Source: Pseudomonas tremae
GTDB lineage: Bacteria > Pseudomonadota > Gammaproteobacteria > Pseudomonadales > Pseudomonadaceae
Length of the DNA: 64,000 nt
Assembly (NCBI RefSeq): GCF_001401155.1
Contig: NZ_LJRO01000079.1
Span: 82,249-146,248 of the forward strand
Direction of reading: 5' to 3'
This document shows positions 39,801 to 46,900 of the stretch, piece after piece; the stretch's first letter is position 1, and each line of letters begins with the position of its first letter. A program made the translations under genes and the position numbers. The notes beneath the pieces were generated by a model, which was not told where the DNA came from, did not search any database, and was given only the letters and a program-made list of their open reading frames with translations.

Positions 39801-39856
39801 GCGCACCGGTTGAACTTGCGGACGACGACAGCGACATGGAGGAGATAGAGATATGA
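30818..39856 (+). CDS. NRPS1: A-T-C-A-T-Cy-A-T-Ox, thiazole-forming
   Basis: Three-module nonribosomal peptide synthetase, 3012 aa. Order: A1 (about 25-540), T1 (S585), C (640-1080, HHIVSDG at H772), A2 (1100-1600), T2 (S1642), Cy (1700-2130, with D1837/D1842/S1845 of DxxxxDxxS), A3 (2155-2657), T3 (S2700) and a SagB-type FMN oxidase (2790-2985, motifs DYRSVRQY and SAGGAYPI). There is no N-terminal C domain, so A1 loads the chain. Specificity codes read by eye: A1 D-V-A-D-V-G-A-I-D-K (acidic, basic side chain, Arg-like); A2 D-V-Q-L-I-A-Q-V-V-K (Pro-like); A3 D-L-Y-N-M-S-L-I-W-K (Cys). Cy plus Cys plus Ox predicts a thiazole. Start is the ATG at 30818 (a TTG at 30812 is an alternative). Its stop overlaps NRPS2 by ATGA. 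No epimerase domain. Confidence 0.93.
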   Translation: MVDIFSSHGTGFVRPDTEPHFDENQSVHGLFEAQVQRAPQAVAVRFGNQSLDYAALNTQANRLAHHLRGLGVGPDVRVGICLERSLDMLIGVLAVLKAGGAYVPLDPAYPQARLAHMLTDSAPRVLLTHDLARPAMLAALAGCAETPTLLDMADTCLWAGQPAHNTDPHVIGLTSRHLAYVIYTSGSTGVPKGVMVEHRGLIAVSAAWEQLYALSTPVNHLQMAGFSFDVFSADLIRALGFGGTLVLCPRDTLMDPPALYRLMREASIGFADFVPAVLNSLLAWVEETGHDLSFMRIVVCGSDIWTAHSARQLRSLCGDHVQIVQAYGVTEASIDSTCFEFDAASQVDGVLPIGRALANTRIYLLDDQGVPVPEGVAGELYIGGAGVARGYLNLPQLSAERFIDSPFVPGERLYRSGDMARQRDDGNFEFLGRNDTQAKLRGLRLELGEIEARLAEIPGVRGSVVLLREDRRGVSRLVAYFQALGNCEPGQVALTPRALRQQLQTNLPDYMIPAAFVRMDAMPLTANGKLDRSALPEPQADAFDQHDFEAAEGPLEKAIAAIWADVLGIEQVGRQDHFFALGGHSLLVMRVLAQVRQQLNLDVSPAALFAAPVLRQFAERLVSAQGNARLAITPVERSAAQPLSSAQQRLWFLAQLEGGNAAYHMPLNLRLRGPLQVSALESSFNQLVTRHEALRTTFMDIEGEGRQCVAVAGQRLPLPVIDLQGYHDAEARLGELMEEEGARPFDLTTGPLMRVSLVKLADDEHVLLLTQHHIVSDGWSMGVLTRELGLLYEAFLQGRADPLPPLPVQYVDYAVWQRRWLSGEVLETQRRYWHEALSGAPLLLELPADHKRPAVQDYQGGFVPLVIDRALTAKLRALGAEHGTTLFMNLLAAWSLLLMRLSGQADVVIGVPSANRSQQELEGLIGFFVNTLALRMTRNGDPTVASWLQQARDVALAAQEHQDLPFDQVVELLNPPRSLAHSPVFQVLFAWEQNQDSDLLLSGLEVSELPSARQVAKFDLQLALSERDGEIIGGLEYASGLFRRDTVTQIGEYLRHVLLQMVEGSEKPLAAIELLNAEQQRRMVHDWNRTRRDTSAMPDCMARFAAQAQHAPDAVALLADGQKLTYAELNQAANRLAHYLIEQGVRPEQSVGLCLERSPQMVIGLLAILKAGAAYVPFDPAYPAERLAFMFEDAAPALLLTQRSLRDGLPAQCAALPVCCLDVHVEQWQHHPASEPQVAVSPANLAYVLYTSGSTGRPKGVAHSRAALDNLIAWQLDQAPAPARVLQFASLNFDVSFQEICSTLCQGGSLLLMSETSRKELASLRPLLVSEGVQCAFLPFAVLQQLASLTEADAPMPAGGCEIITAGEALHVNDELRAFVLGLGGTHLHNQYGPTETHVVSQYSLTCSDAAQWPDAPPIGRPIDNARLYVLDDDLNPLPVGVAGELYIAGSCLARGYLNRPALSAERFSPDPFDPQPGARMYRSGDLARFQADGNVQYLGRIDQQVKLRGFRVELGEIDSLLHQQPGVQDAVVLLREYTPGDKRLVAYVVGPASVETLRTELRQHLPEHMIPSAWVALAQLPLTRNGKLDRQALPVPERHATTTYVAPRDEVERQMVAIWAKVLKCGQVGVEDNFFDLGGHSLLATRMIYMINQRMGAQLSLSSLFKTPVLSELAEQVRNSWQAGGKVETPLALIEADREARYAPFPLTDIQQAYWFGREASVSLGGVSAHGYEELRIPGLDASRFEHALNRMIQRHDMLRVIFLDDGTQQVLQRVPIYQMPRSDLRGLAGEAVQQALHDTRERQSHQVLDASRWPLFEFSLSLLDDDISHLHISLDALIVDAASTQILARELMAFYADPQLDLPDPGLTFRDYVLAEHRLRNEGRYAQALGYWREKVTSLAPAPDLPLVRQPESIVRPHFTRRDRDIPAAQWSRLKDLARQFAVTPSVMLLTAFSEVLALWSRQPCFTLSLPLFNRMPLHPDVDDIIGDFTSLVLLEVSIDGAASFTEKARAVQARLWQDIDHSMVSGVRVLRELSQARGVQQTAMPIVFNSTLSEAAPELAEFNLADALNAEHMHSITQTPQVWLDHTLLELEGRLLFNWDSIDELFPAGMIEQMFVAYNALLDRLLEPAAWSADTPQLLPMARLPVPAESPVESALMHELFDHQALATPEALAVIGTQRQLSYGQLRDEARQLAAILQAKGVLPNRLVAVVMERGWEQVLATLAIQYAGGAYLPLDPALPTERLEHILQRAEASLVLTQPALLTRVEWPSHVETITVSDQGIAAAPELHSVDLKPDDLAYVIYTSGSTGMPKGVVIDHRGAVNTLLDINRRFAVGPQDRVLAISSLSFDLSVYDFFGTLAAGAAVVMLEPQLALDPAHWLSLIERHRISLWNSVPALFGMLLEYVEGGQGALPSSMRVAMLSGDWIPLTLPERAWALQPALRLISLGGATEASIWSIQYPLQTIDPAWRSIPYGKALDQQRFYVLDNALQVRPTWVAGQLYIAGIGLAKGYWRDETLSAGSFFCHPLTGERLYRTGDLGRLLPDGNIEFLGREDTQVKVQGHRIELGEIEAALNRHPGVQSAVVRVLGDTLGEKRLAGYVLKADPSLQATDFTQYLADKLPAYMVPSSFAFVLEWPLSSNGKVDKKRLPEPSAIEASGPALQVQGADEQQLVTIVQDVLKRPAIAADANLLNLGATSIDIVRISNALSGQLQFRPNVGQLLAQPTLLNLLSLYRQNRAEGTALDSVRQKADKPEQVLEDPQQRARFKADQHGRRRFDASTPAIELPRPGDAEFIRRFSDYRSVRQYASRPVPSDAFAGLLAALAQGTLDDEVKYQFPSAGGAYPIQAYLYVKPQRVSSVPGGAYYYDPLLHRLLALDSGALDPDTYDYFVNRPVYENAAFSLFFVADMAAIRPLYGERSRDFCHIEAGGMAQLLTMTAVEQGIGLCGMGSLEEQQLPALFDLGAEHLLIYSMVGGLRTADEAHRAQVEAFARAPVELADDDSDMEEIEI

Positions 39857-42800
39857 ATGCCTATCAATTGCTGGAGCTGTTCGGACGTCATGCCGTGGTT
39901 CTCGAAACAGACGGTGACAAGCTGCGCTGCAAGGCCCCCAAGGGGTTTCTCGACGACGAAATGCTGCAAGCGCTCAAGCAGCACAAGGCCGAACTGATTG
40001 CCTTGTTGAGCGACACGGACCCGACCGCCATCACACGCCGTGCGGCCGATCAAAGCGCCTGCCCATTGTCGTTTTCGCAACGCCAGTTGTGGTTTCTCGA
40101 CCAGATGGAGCCGGGCAATGCGTTTTATAACGTGCCATCGGCGGTCACATTGCGAGGCTCGCTTGACGTGGGCGCGCTGGAGAAGGCTCTGAACGGGCTG
40201 ATCGTACGTCATGAGATTTTGCGCACCACGTTTTGCAGCGTTGATGGCGAGCCGCGCCAGGTAATACACCCGGCCATTACATTATTGCTGCCGGTCACCG
40301 ACCTGCGACACCTGACTCCGGCAGAACGCGAAGAGCACGTCGGCAACGCGGTCGAGCGGGACGCCAGGACACCGTTCGATCTGGCCAGTGGCCCCTTGCT
40401 GCGTGCTTCATTGCTGCGCCTGGCTGACGACGAATATCTGTGGCTGTACAGCGTGCACCACATCATTGCCGATGGCTGGTCGATGGGCGTGATCGCACAG
40501 GAAATCGCTACCTTGTACGCGGACTTTCTGCTCCGGCAGCCCTCCAGCCTGGCGCCGCTGGCTGTGCAATACGCGGATTACGCCTGCTGGCAGCAACAGC
40601 GCCTGAGCGACGCAGCGCTTGAGACCCAACTCGATTTTTGGCGGCACACCCTGGCCGACGCGCCCGCCTGCCTGAACATGCCCGTTGACCGACCGCGTCC
40701 TGCTGTACAGCGCTACGTCGGTGCAACGTTCAGTTCATCGCTGGACGGCGCCACCCTGCGTGCACTCGGTGCGCTGGGCAGACAAACCCAAGGCACGCTG
40801 TTCAACGTGCTGATGGGTACGCTGGCAGTGCTGTTATGGCGGCACAGCGGGCAGCAGGACCTGTGCATCGGCACGCCGTTCGCCAACCGCAGCCGTCCCG
40901 AAATCGAGCCGCTTATCGGGCATTTCGTCAATACCCAGGTCATCCGTCAGCGTCTTGATCCGCAGCAGACATTCGCCCAATTGCTGCGCGAGCTTCGCGC
41001 CACGCTGCTGGCGGTGCACGCCCATCAGGATGTGCCGTTCGACCGGGTGGTGGAGGCGCTCAACCCGCCGCGTGACAGCGCCTATTCACCGTTGTTCCAG
41101 GTGATGATGGTGCTGCAGAACACGCCGGGTGCGACGTTGCAGATGCCGGGGCTGAGCATGACGCCATATGGCACGGGCAGCGCCACGGCCAAGTTCGACC
41201 TGGCCTTCGAGTGGGTCGAGCGCGACGGCTTGCTGCACCTGTTGGTGGAGTACAACACCGATCTTTTCGACCGGTCGACCATCGAGCGTCTGAGCGGGCA
41301 TTACCGGCACTTGCTCGAGCAGGTTGCTGCCGATGCCAAGCAACCGATCGGTGCACTGGCGCTGATGGCGGACGCCGAGCGCGAGCAAATGCTGCACCAG
41401 TGGAACTGCCCGGCACCGCTGGCACAGCCCATCGAATGCGTGCACCGTCTGATCGAAGCGCGTGTCGCACGCCGGCCCGACGATTGCGCGGTGGTCTTCG
41501 AAGGTCAGTCGTTGAGTTACCGTGAACTGAATTGCCAGGCCAACCGGCTTGCTCATCACCTGCGTCAACTGGGCGTCGGCCCGGATGTGCGCGTGGCTGT
41601 CTGCATCGAGCGCTCGCTGGAGCTGCCGGTGGCGCTGCTCGCGGTACTCAAGGCAGGCGGTGCCTACGTGCCACTGGACCCGGATTACCCGCAAGGCCGC
41701 CTGAGCCACATTCTCGATGATGCCTGTCCTGCGGCGGTGCTGACCTTGGGAGCCACGCGAGCCATCCTGCGTCAGGCGCTGCAAGGGGCAAACCGTGAGG
41801 TACCCATCGTCGACCTGCAGGCCGACGCCGTGCTCTGGGCCGATTGCCCGACGGACAATCCTCAACCCGCACACGTGGGCGTGACTGACGAACACCTGGC
41901 CTATGTGCTTTATACCTCCGGCACCACCGGCCTGCCCAAAGGGGCCATGGTGACCCATCGCGGGCTGAGCAATCTGCTGCTGTGGTGTCAGCAGTTCTGT
42001 GGCGAGTCCGGGACGATGCTGCACAAGATCCCGTTCGGTTTCGATGCGTCGGCCTGGGAGACATTCTGGCCGCTGGTCACCGGTGGGCGCCTGATCATCG
42101 CTCGGCCCGGTGGGCATTTCGAGCCGGGCTATCTGGCGCAGGTGGTGCGCGAGCAGCAGGTCACGGCTATGGTCTTCGTACCAGCCATGCTGCAGTTGTT
42201 TCTGGAAGCCGACGAAGTCCGCGACTGTCGAGGGCTGAAAGATGTCTTCAGCGGGGGCGGCGAACTGTCGCCTGCACTGGCGCGGCTGTTTCAGGAGCGG
42301 CTGCCACATGCCCGTCTGCACAACGTCTATGGCCCGACCGAAACCACGGTGATCAGCAGCATCTGGACGCTGGAGCCCGGAGCCGAGGTCCCGCAGCGCC
42401 AGTTGCCGATCGGGCGACCTATCGCCAATACGCGTTTTTACGTACTTGATCAGCATGATTCACCCGTGCCGGTCGGCGTCAGCGGGCAGTTGCACATTGG
42501 TGGCTTTGGCGTTGCACGCGGCTATCTGGGCCTGGCCGAACTCAGCGCCGAGCGCTTCATCGACAATCCTTTCATTGTCGGTGACAGGTTGTATCGCAGC
42601 GGCGATCTGGCGCGTTACCGTGCGGATGGCCAGCTGGAGTTTCTCGGTCGCAATGATTTTCAGGTCAAGCTGCGCGGTATGCGTCTTGAGCTGAGTGAAA
42701 TCGAAGCGCGGCTCGATCTGTTTCAGGGCGTCCGCGCCAGCGTGGTGTTGATGGTTGGCGACAGCGCGCAGACCCAGCGGCTGGTGGCCTGCTGCGTGGT

Positions 42801-43965
42801 GGATCAGGCGCCGGATGAGTCGGCTGTGCGGGCACATCTGGCCACCACCTTGTCCACAGCGGTATTGCCCAGTGCCTACTTATGGCTGGATGCCATGCCG
42901 TTGACAGTCAATGGCAAGATCGACCGCCAGGCGCTGACCGCGCTGGCTGATCAGGATCTGGTCGCCAGGCAGGTCAATCTCGGCAGCCCGCGGGACCACA
43001 TTGAGCTGGCGCTGTATCAAATCTGGAAGGACCTGTTGCTGGTGCCGCAAATCGGTATTCGCGACAATTTTTTCAACGTCGGCGGAACGTCGATCGCGGC
43101 GATCAAGATGGCTTACCAGATTGGTCAGACGTTCGCGGTCAAGATGCCGGTCCGGGTCATCATCGCCCACCCGACCATCGAAGCGCTGGGCGGCTGGTTG
43201 CGTACCGGTGCCAGTCTGGCTGCCGCGCAGAGCAACCTGATCGAGTTCCGCCGTGGTGCGGGACAGCGCAACGTGGTGTGCATTCACCCTGCGGGCGGCA
43301 CGGCCTTCTGCTACTTGTCGCTGGCCAAAGAGCTGCCTGAACACATCGGGGTATACGGTGTGCAGTCACCGGGGCTGAACCCGGGGGAAAGCACCGAGCC
43401 GACTGTCGAAGCCATGGCCGAGGCCTACCTGCAACGTATCGCTGCGCTGATCACGCAACCGCTGATTCTCACCGGGCTGTCGTTCGGCGGCCTGGTGGCG
43501 TATGAAATGGCCAGGCGCCTGACTGCGGCAGGCCATCGGCAGGTCACGGTTGTGCTGCTCGACACGCAGGGCTCGGAGGAGGCTGGGTTCCGGGAGCAGA
43601 TCGGTACGGTGGACATGGCCGAGTTCCGCGACAAGCTGGTGCGCTTCAATGGCATGTATCCCGGTATCGAAGACGCTCAGGTCGAGCGCTACTTTCATCT
43701 GTATAACCACAACCGCCTGGCCATGGCGGCCTACGAGTGCGAGCCGCAGGCCGGGCGCATCGTGCTGATCCAGGCGCGTGAAGGGTTCAGTCGTCAGCAG
43801 TTGCACGAATTGCGCCGGTTCTGGCGGCTACGTGCCAGCGACGGTTACCGAGCCAGGCTGGTGCATGGCGGGCATTGGGACATGCTGGAAAGCGCCGAGG
43901 TGCATCGGGTTTCGCAGACACTCAGGCAAGAGCTGCAACGTTTCGATTCGCAGGAGGCGCGCTGA
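39853..43965 (+). CDS. NRPS2: docking-C-A-T-TE
   Basis: Single-module synthetase with thioesterase, 1370 aa. Residues 1-55 (MNAYQLLELFGRHAV...) form a TubC-type N-terminal docking domain, which should receive the chain from NRPS1. A condensation domain (71-500; HHIIADG from H202), an A domain (about 525-1040), a T domain (S1080 in VGGTSIAAIK) and a type I thioesterase (triad S1210 in GLSFGGL, D1237, H1341) follow. The A code reads D-A-W-V-F-G-V-V-I-K, which predicts a hydrophobic residue but matches no standard code that I recall. The TE would release the NRPS1-NRPS2 peptide by hydrolysis or cyclisation even though another synthetase gene follows, coupled by a one-base TGATG overlap. Confidence 0.93.
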   Translation: MNAYQLLELFGRHAVVLETDGDKLRCKAPKGFLDDEMLQALKQHKAELIALLSDTDPTAITRRAADQSACPLSFSQRQLWFLDQMEPGNAFYNVPSAVTLRGSLDVGALEKALNGLIVRHEILRTTFCSVDGEPRQVIHPAITLLLPVTDLRHLTPAEREEHVGNAVERDARTPFDLASGPLLRASLLRLADDEYLWLYSVHHIIADGWSMGVIAQEIATLYADFLLRQPSSLAPLAVQYADYACWQQQRLSDAALETQLDFWRHTLADAPACLNMPVDRPRPAVQRYVGATFSSSLDGATLRALGALGRQTQGTLFNVLMGTLAVLLWRHSGQQDLCIGTPFANRSRPEIEPLIGHFVNTQVIRQRLDPQQTFAQLLRELRATLLAVHAHQDVPFDRVVEALNPPRDSAYSPLFQVMMVLQNTPGATLQMPGLSMTPYGTGSATAKFDLAFEWVERDGLLHLLVEYNTDLFDRSTIERLSGHYRHLLEQVAADAKQPIGALALMADAEREQMLHQWNCPAPLAQPIECVHRLIEARVARRPDDCAVVFEGQSLSYRELNCQANRLAHHLRQLGVGPDVRVAVCIERSLELPVALLAVLKAGGAYVPLDPDYPQGRLSHILDDACPAAVLTLGATRAILRQALQGANREVPIVDLQADAVLWADCPTDNPQPAHVGVTDEHLAYVLYTSGTTGLPKGAMVTHRGLSNLLLWCQQFCGESGTMLHKIPFGFDASAWETFWPLVTGGRLIIARPGGHFEPGYLAQVVREQQVTAMVFVPAMLQLFLEADEVRDCRGLKDVFSGGGELSPALARLFQERLPHARLHNVYGPTETTVISSIWTLEPGAEVPQRQLPIGRPIANTRFYVLDQHDSPVPVGVSGQLHIGGFGVARGYLGLAELSAERFIDNPFIVGDRLYRSGDLARYRADGQLEFLGRNDFQVKLRGMRLELSEIEARLDLFQGVRASVVLMVGDSAQTQRLVACCVVDQAPDESAVRAHLATTLSTAVLPSAYLWLDAMPLTVNGKIDRQALTALADQDLVARQVNLGSPRDHIELALYQIWKDLLLVPQIGIRDNFFNVGGTSIAAIKMAYQIGQTFAVKMPVRVIIAHPTIEALGGWLRTGASLAAAQSNLIEFRRGAGQRNVVCIHPAGGTAFCYLSLAKELPEHIGVYGVQSPGLNPGESTEPTVEAMAEAYLQRIAALITQPLILTGLSFGGLVAYEMARRLTAAGHRQVTVVLLDTQGSEEAGFREQIGTVDMAEFRDKLVRFNGMYPGIEDAQVERYFHLYNHNRLAMAAYECEPQAGRIVLIQAREGFSRQQLHELRRFWRLRASDGYRARLVHGGHWDMLESAEVHRVSQTLRQELQRFDSQEAR

Positions 43966-46900
43966 TGAGCCGTTACGATGGCGAGCCCCAGAACCAGACC
44001 CCGGCAACGCTGCTCGCGCGCTTTGCCGAACAGGTGCGCCATACCCCGCAGGCCCTTGCAGTGCTGGATCAACAGGTTCGCCTGAACTATGCGCAACTGG
44101 CCAGTGCCAGCGAGCGAATTGCCAGCGGGCTGTTGCTGCAAGGCGTCAACCCCGGCGACTCGGTTGCCGTGTGCCTGCCGCGCTGCTGGCAATGGGTGGC
44201 AACCATTCTGGGCGTATTGAAAGTGGGGGGTGTGGTGGTGCCGCTGGATCGCGCGAGCCCGCTGCAACGCCGCCAGTTGATGCTGGCCGATGCCGGTTGT
44301 ACAGGGCTGGTAACCCTGAGCGATGAGCCTGAAATGTCGGTAGCGGCGGGAGTCTGGCATGCATCTGTCGAGACGTTGCTGGATAACCCCGATCAGCCGC
44401 CGCAGCCGGTCCGCGATATATTTGCCGAGCTGATGTTCCTGTTTTACACCTCGGGAACCACTGGTACGCCCAAAGCCGTGGAAGTCGGCGAACGCGGTCT
44501 GCTGCGTCTTGCCCAGCCCGGCGGCTATATCGATATTCAGCAGGCGGAGCGCTTCGCCTGCCTTTCCAACCCGGCGTTCGATGCCTGCAATTTCGAACTG
44601 TGGGCGCCGCTGCTCAATGGCGGCTGCTGCGTCATGATCGCGGACGCCGATGTGCAGGACGCACAACGTCTGGGCGCAGTGCTGGAAGCGCAGCAGGTCG
44701 ATACCCTGTTCATGACGGTGTCGCTGTTCAACACCCTCAGCGCCGAGTGCTCCGACTGTTTCTCGACCCTGCGCCAGGTACTGATCGGCGGTGAACAAGT
44801 CAGCGCCGCCGCCGTCCGCGCCTGGTATCAGGCCAACCCCGAAAGCCGCTGCCGGATTTTCAACGTTTACGGCCCCACCGAATGCACCACCTTTGCCGTG
44901 TCCTGGCCAATTCCCCGTGATTTCGCGGGTGATGCAGTACCGATTGGCCGGCCATTGCCGGACACCTTCGCCCACGTACTGGACGCCAGACAAAGCCCGG
45001 TGGCAGCCGGAGAAACAGGCGAGCTGTACCTGAGCGGCAGCGGGGTGGCCTGTGGCTACCGGCAGCGGGCCGATGAGACTGCCCGCAGTTTCGTCCGTCT
45101 GTCCGCGCTCGACGGCGGTACAGCGTTGCATTATCGAACCGGCGATCTGGTCAGGGTCAACGCCGAAGGACTGATCGAATATCTGGGGCGGGTGGACCGT
45201 CAGGTAAAAGTACGCGGTTTTCGGATTGAACCGGGAGAGGTCGAACAACGCCTGCTGGAGCATCCGGGTGTTGCCCAGGTGCATGTCTGCACGCGCAGAC
45301 AGGCGGCCGAGGATCACCAGTTGCTTGCCTTCATCGTGCCACGCGACGGGCTGGACTATCGCAGCCTGGAGGAGCATCTGCGTGAGCGTCTGGCGTCGTG
45401 GATGCGGCCGCACCAGCTGTTTCTGCTGCCGCGCCTGCCGCTGACCGCCAATGGCAAGATTGATCAACAGGCGCTGTTGGCGCAGCCGCTGGAGCCATGG
45501 CGGCCGGCCAACGGGGCAACCACGGGCGCTGAGCAATCGCCCGTTCTGGACTGGTTACTGACCCAGGCCCGCTCGCTGTTGGCTCAACCGGCACTGGGCG
45601 GGCAGGACGACTGGCTTGCCAGCGGTGGCGATTCGCTCAAAGCAATGCGCCTGCGTTCTGCGATTCGCCACCACTGGCATCGGGAAATAGCGATTGCCGA
45701 TTTACTGGCCGAACCTTTCGCGACACTGGCCGAGCGTATTGGCGCCGAACAGGTCAACGCGCTGGCCTATCCTCCCGCACCGGCCATCAGCACGCCCAAG
45801 CAATCACCTGCCAGCGCCGAACAAAGCCGCCTGTGGCTGATACAGCAACGCGCCCCCGAATCGACCGCCTACAACGTGCCGCTCATTCTGCATCTGGCGG
45901 CAGGTGTTCAGGTTGCCGAACTGGCCGAGGCGGTGAAACGACTGATAGCGCGGCACCCCGGGTTGCGCATGGCCTTCGTGTCTGGGGCTGAAGGGTTGCA
46001 ACAGGTGGTTGCCGAGCAGGGCGCCGAATGTCGGGTATTTGCGCGTGGAGCGTTCGACGAAGACACTTGGCGCAGCTTTGCGGCACTGGTGTTCGACACA
46101 CCGTTCGATCTGTCGGCAGCTACCTTGTGCAAGGCCTGGCTGCTGCCATTCGCCGATGGCAGCTGTCGACTGCTGATCAATCTGCACCACATCGTTGTCG
46201 ATGGCTGGTCAATGAACTTGCTGTTCGATGAGCTGGCACAGTTGTACACCGACGCGTTGCAGGGGCGGGCAAGCGACCAGCCGGCGCCGGCGCTGAGTAC
46301 GCTGGTGTTTGCCCTGTGGCAACGGCAATGGCGTATCGATCCGCATTACCGCGATCAGCGTCGCGCGTTGGCCGCACTGCACCGCCGGCTCGAAGCCCCA
46401 TCGCCCGCGCTGTTGCCGTCCCGCCCGGCCAGCCCGCAGGCGAGGCTGGACCGTCAGCTGCTGGGCGCCGAACGCAGCCGGGCGCTTGACCGGTTTTGCA
46501 GTCAGCAGCGGCTGACCCGTTACGAGGTACTGTTCAGCGCCTTCGCCTGGAGCCTGTACGCCGTGACCGGCTGCGAGCGTCCACGAATCGCCAGTCCGGT
46601 AGCGAACCGTCCGTTACGCGAGTTCGAGGATGCGCCGGGCATGTTTGCCAACACCGTGCTGATCCCGGTTGCATTCGATAACGGCAGGGCATTGAGCGAT
46701 CAGTTGCGCGCTCAGACGGCCGTGGTGCGCGAAGTGCTGGCCTTGCAGGACGTTGCGTTGGCGGATCTGGTCGAAGACCTGCGCCTGTCGTCCGGCAGTG
46801 CGCTGTTCGATTTCATGTTCGTCCTGGAAAATACCGACTATGCGCGCCTGTCCGACAGCGCTTTGAATGCCACTCTGGAGTTTGCCGACAGCCTGCAGGC

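Noticed and set aside
39100..39850. Separate nitroreductase gene after NRPS1
   Set aside because: The nitroreductase-like region is continuous in frame with the synthetase and its motifs are of the SagB/ThcOx oxidase type, so it is a fused domain.
41086..42456. Minus-strand open frame of 456 codons within NRPS2
   Set aside because: It mirrors the A domain of NRPS2; no ribosome site or domain is visible.
43845..45536. Long minus-strand open frame (563 codons) inside the synthetase genes
   Set aside because: It is antisense to conserved A-domain motifs. Its translation has no family character and is the usual result of GC-rich codon bias.
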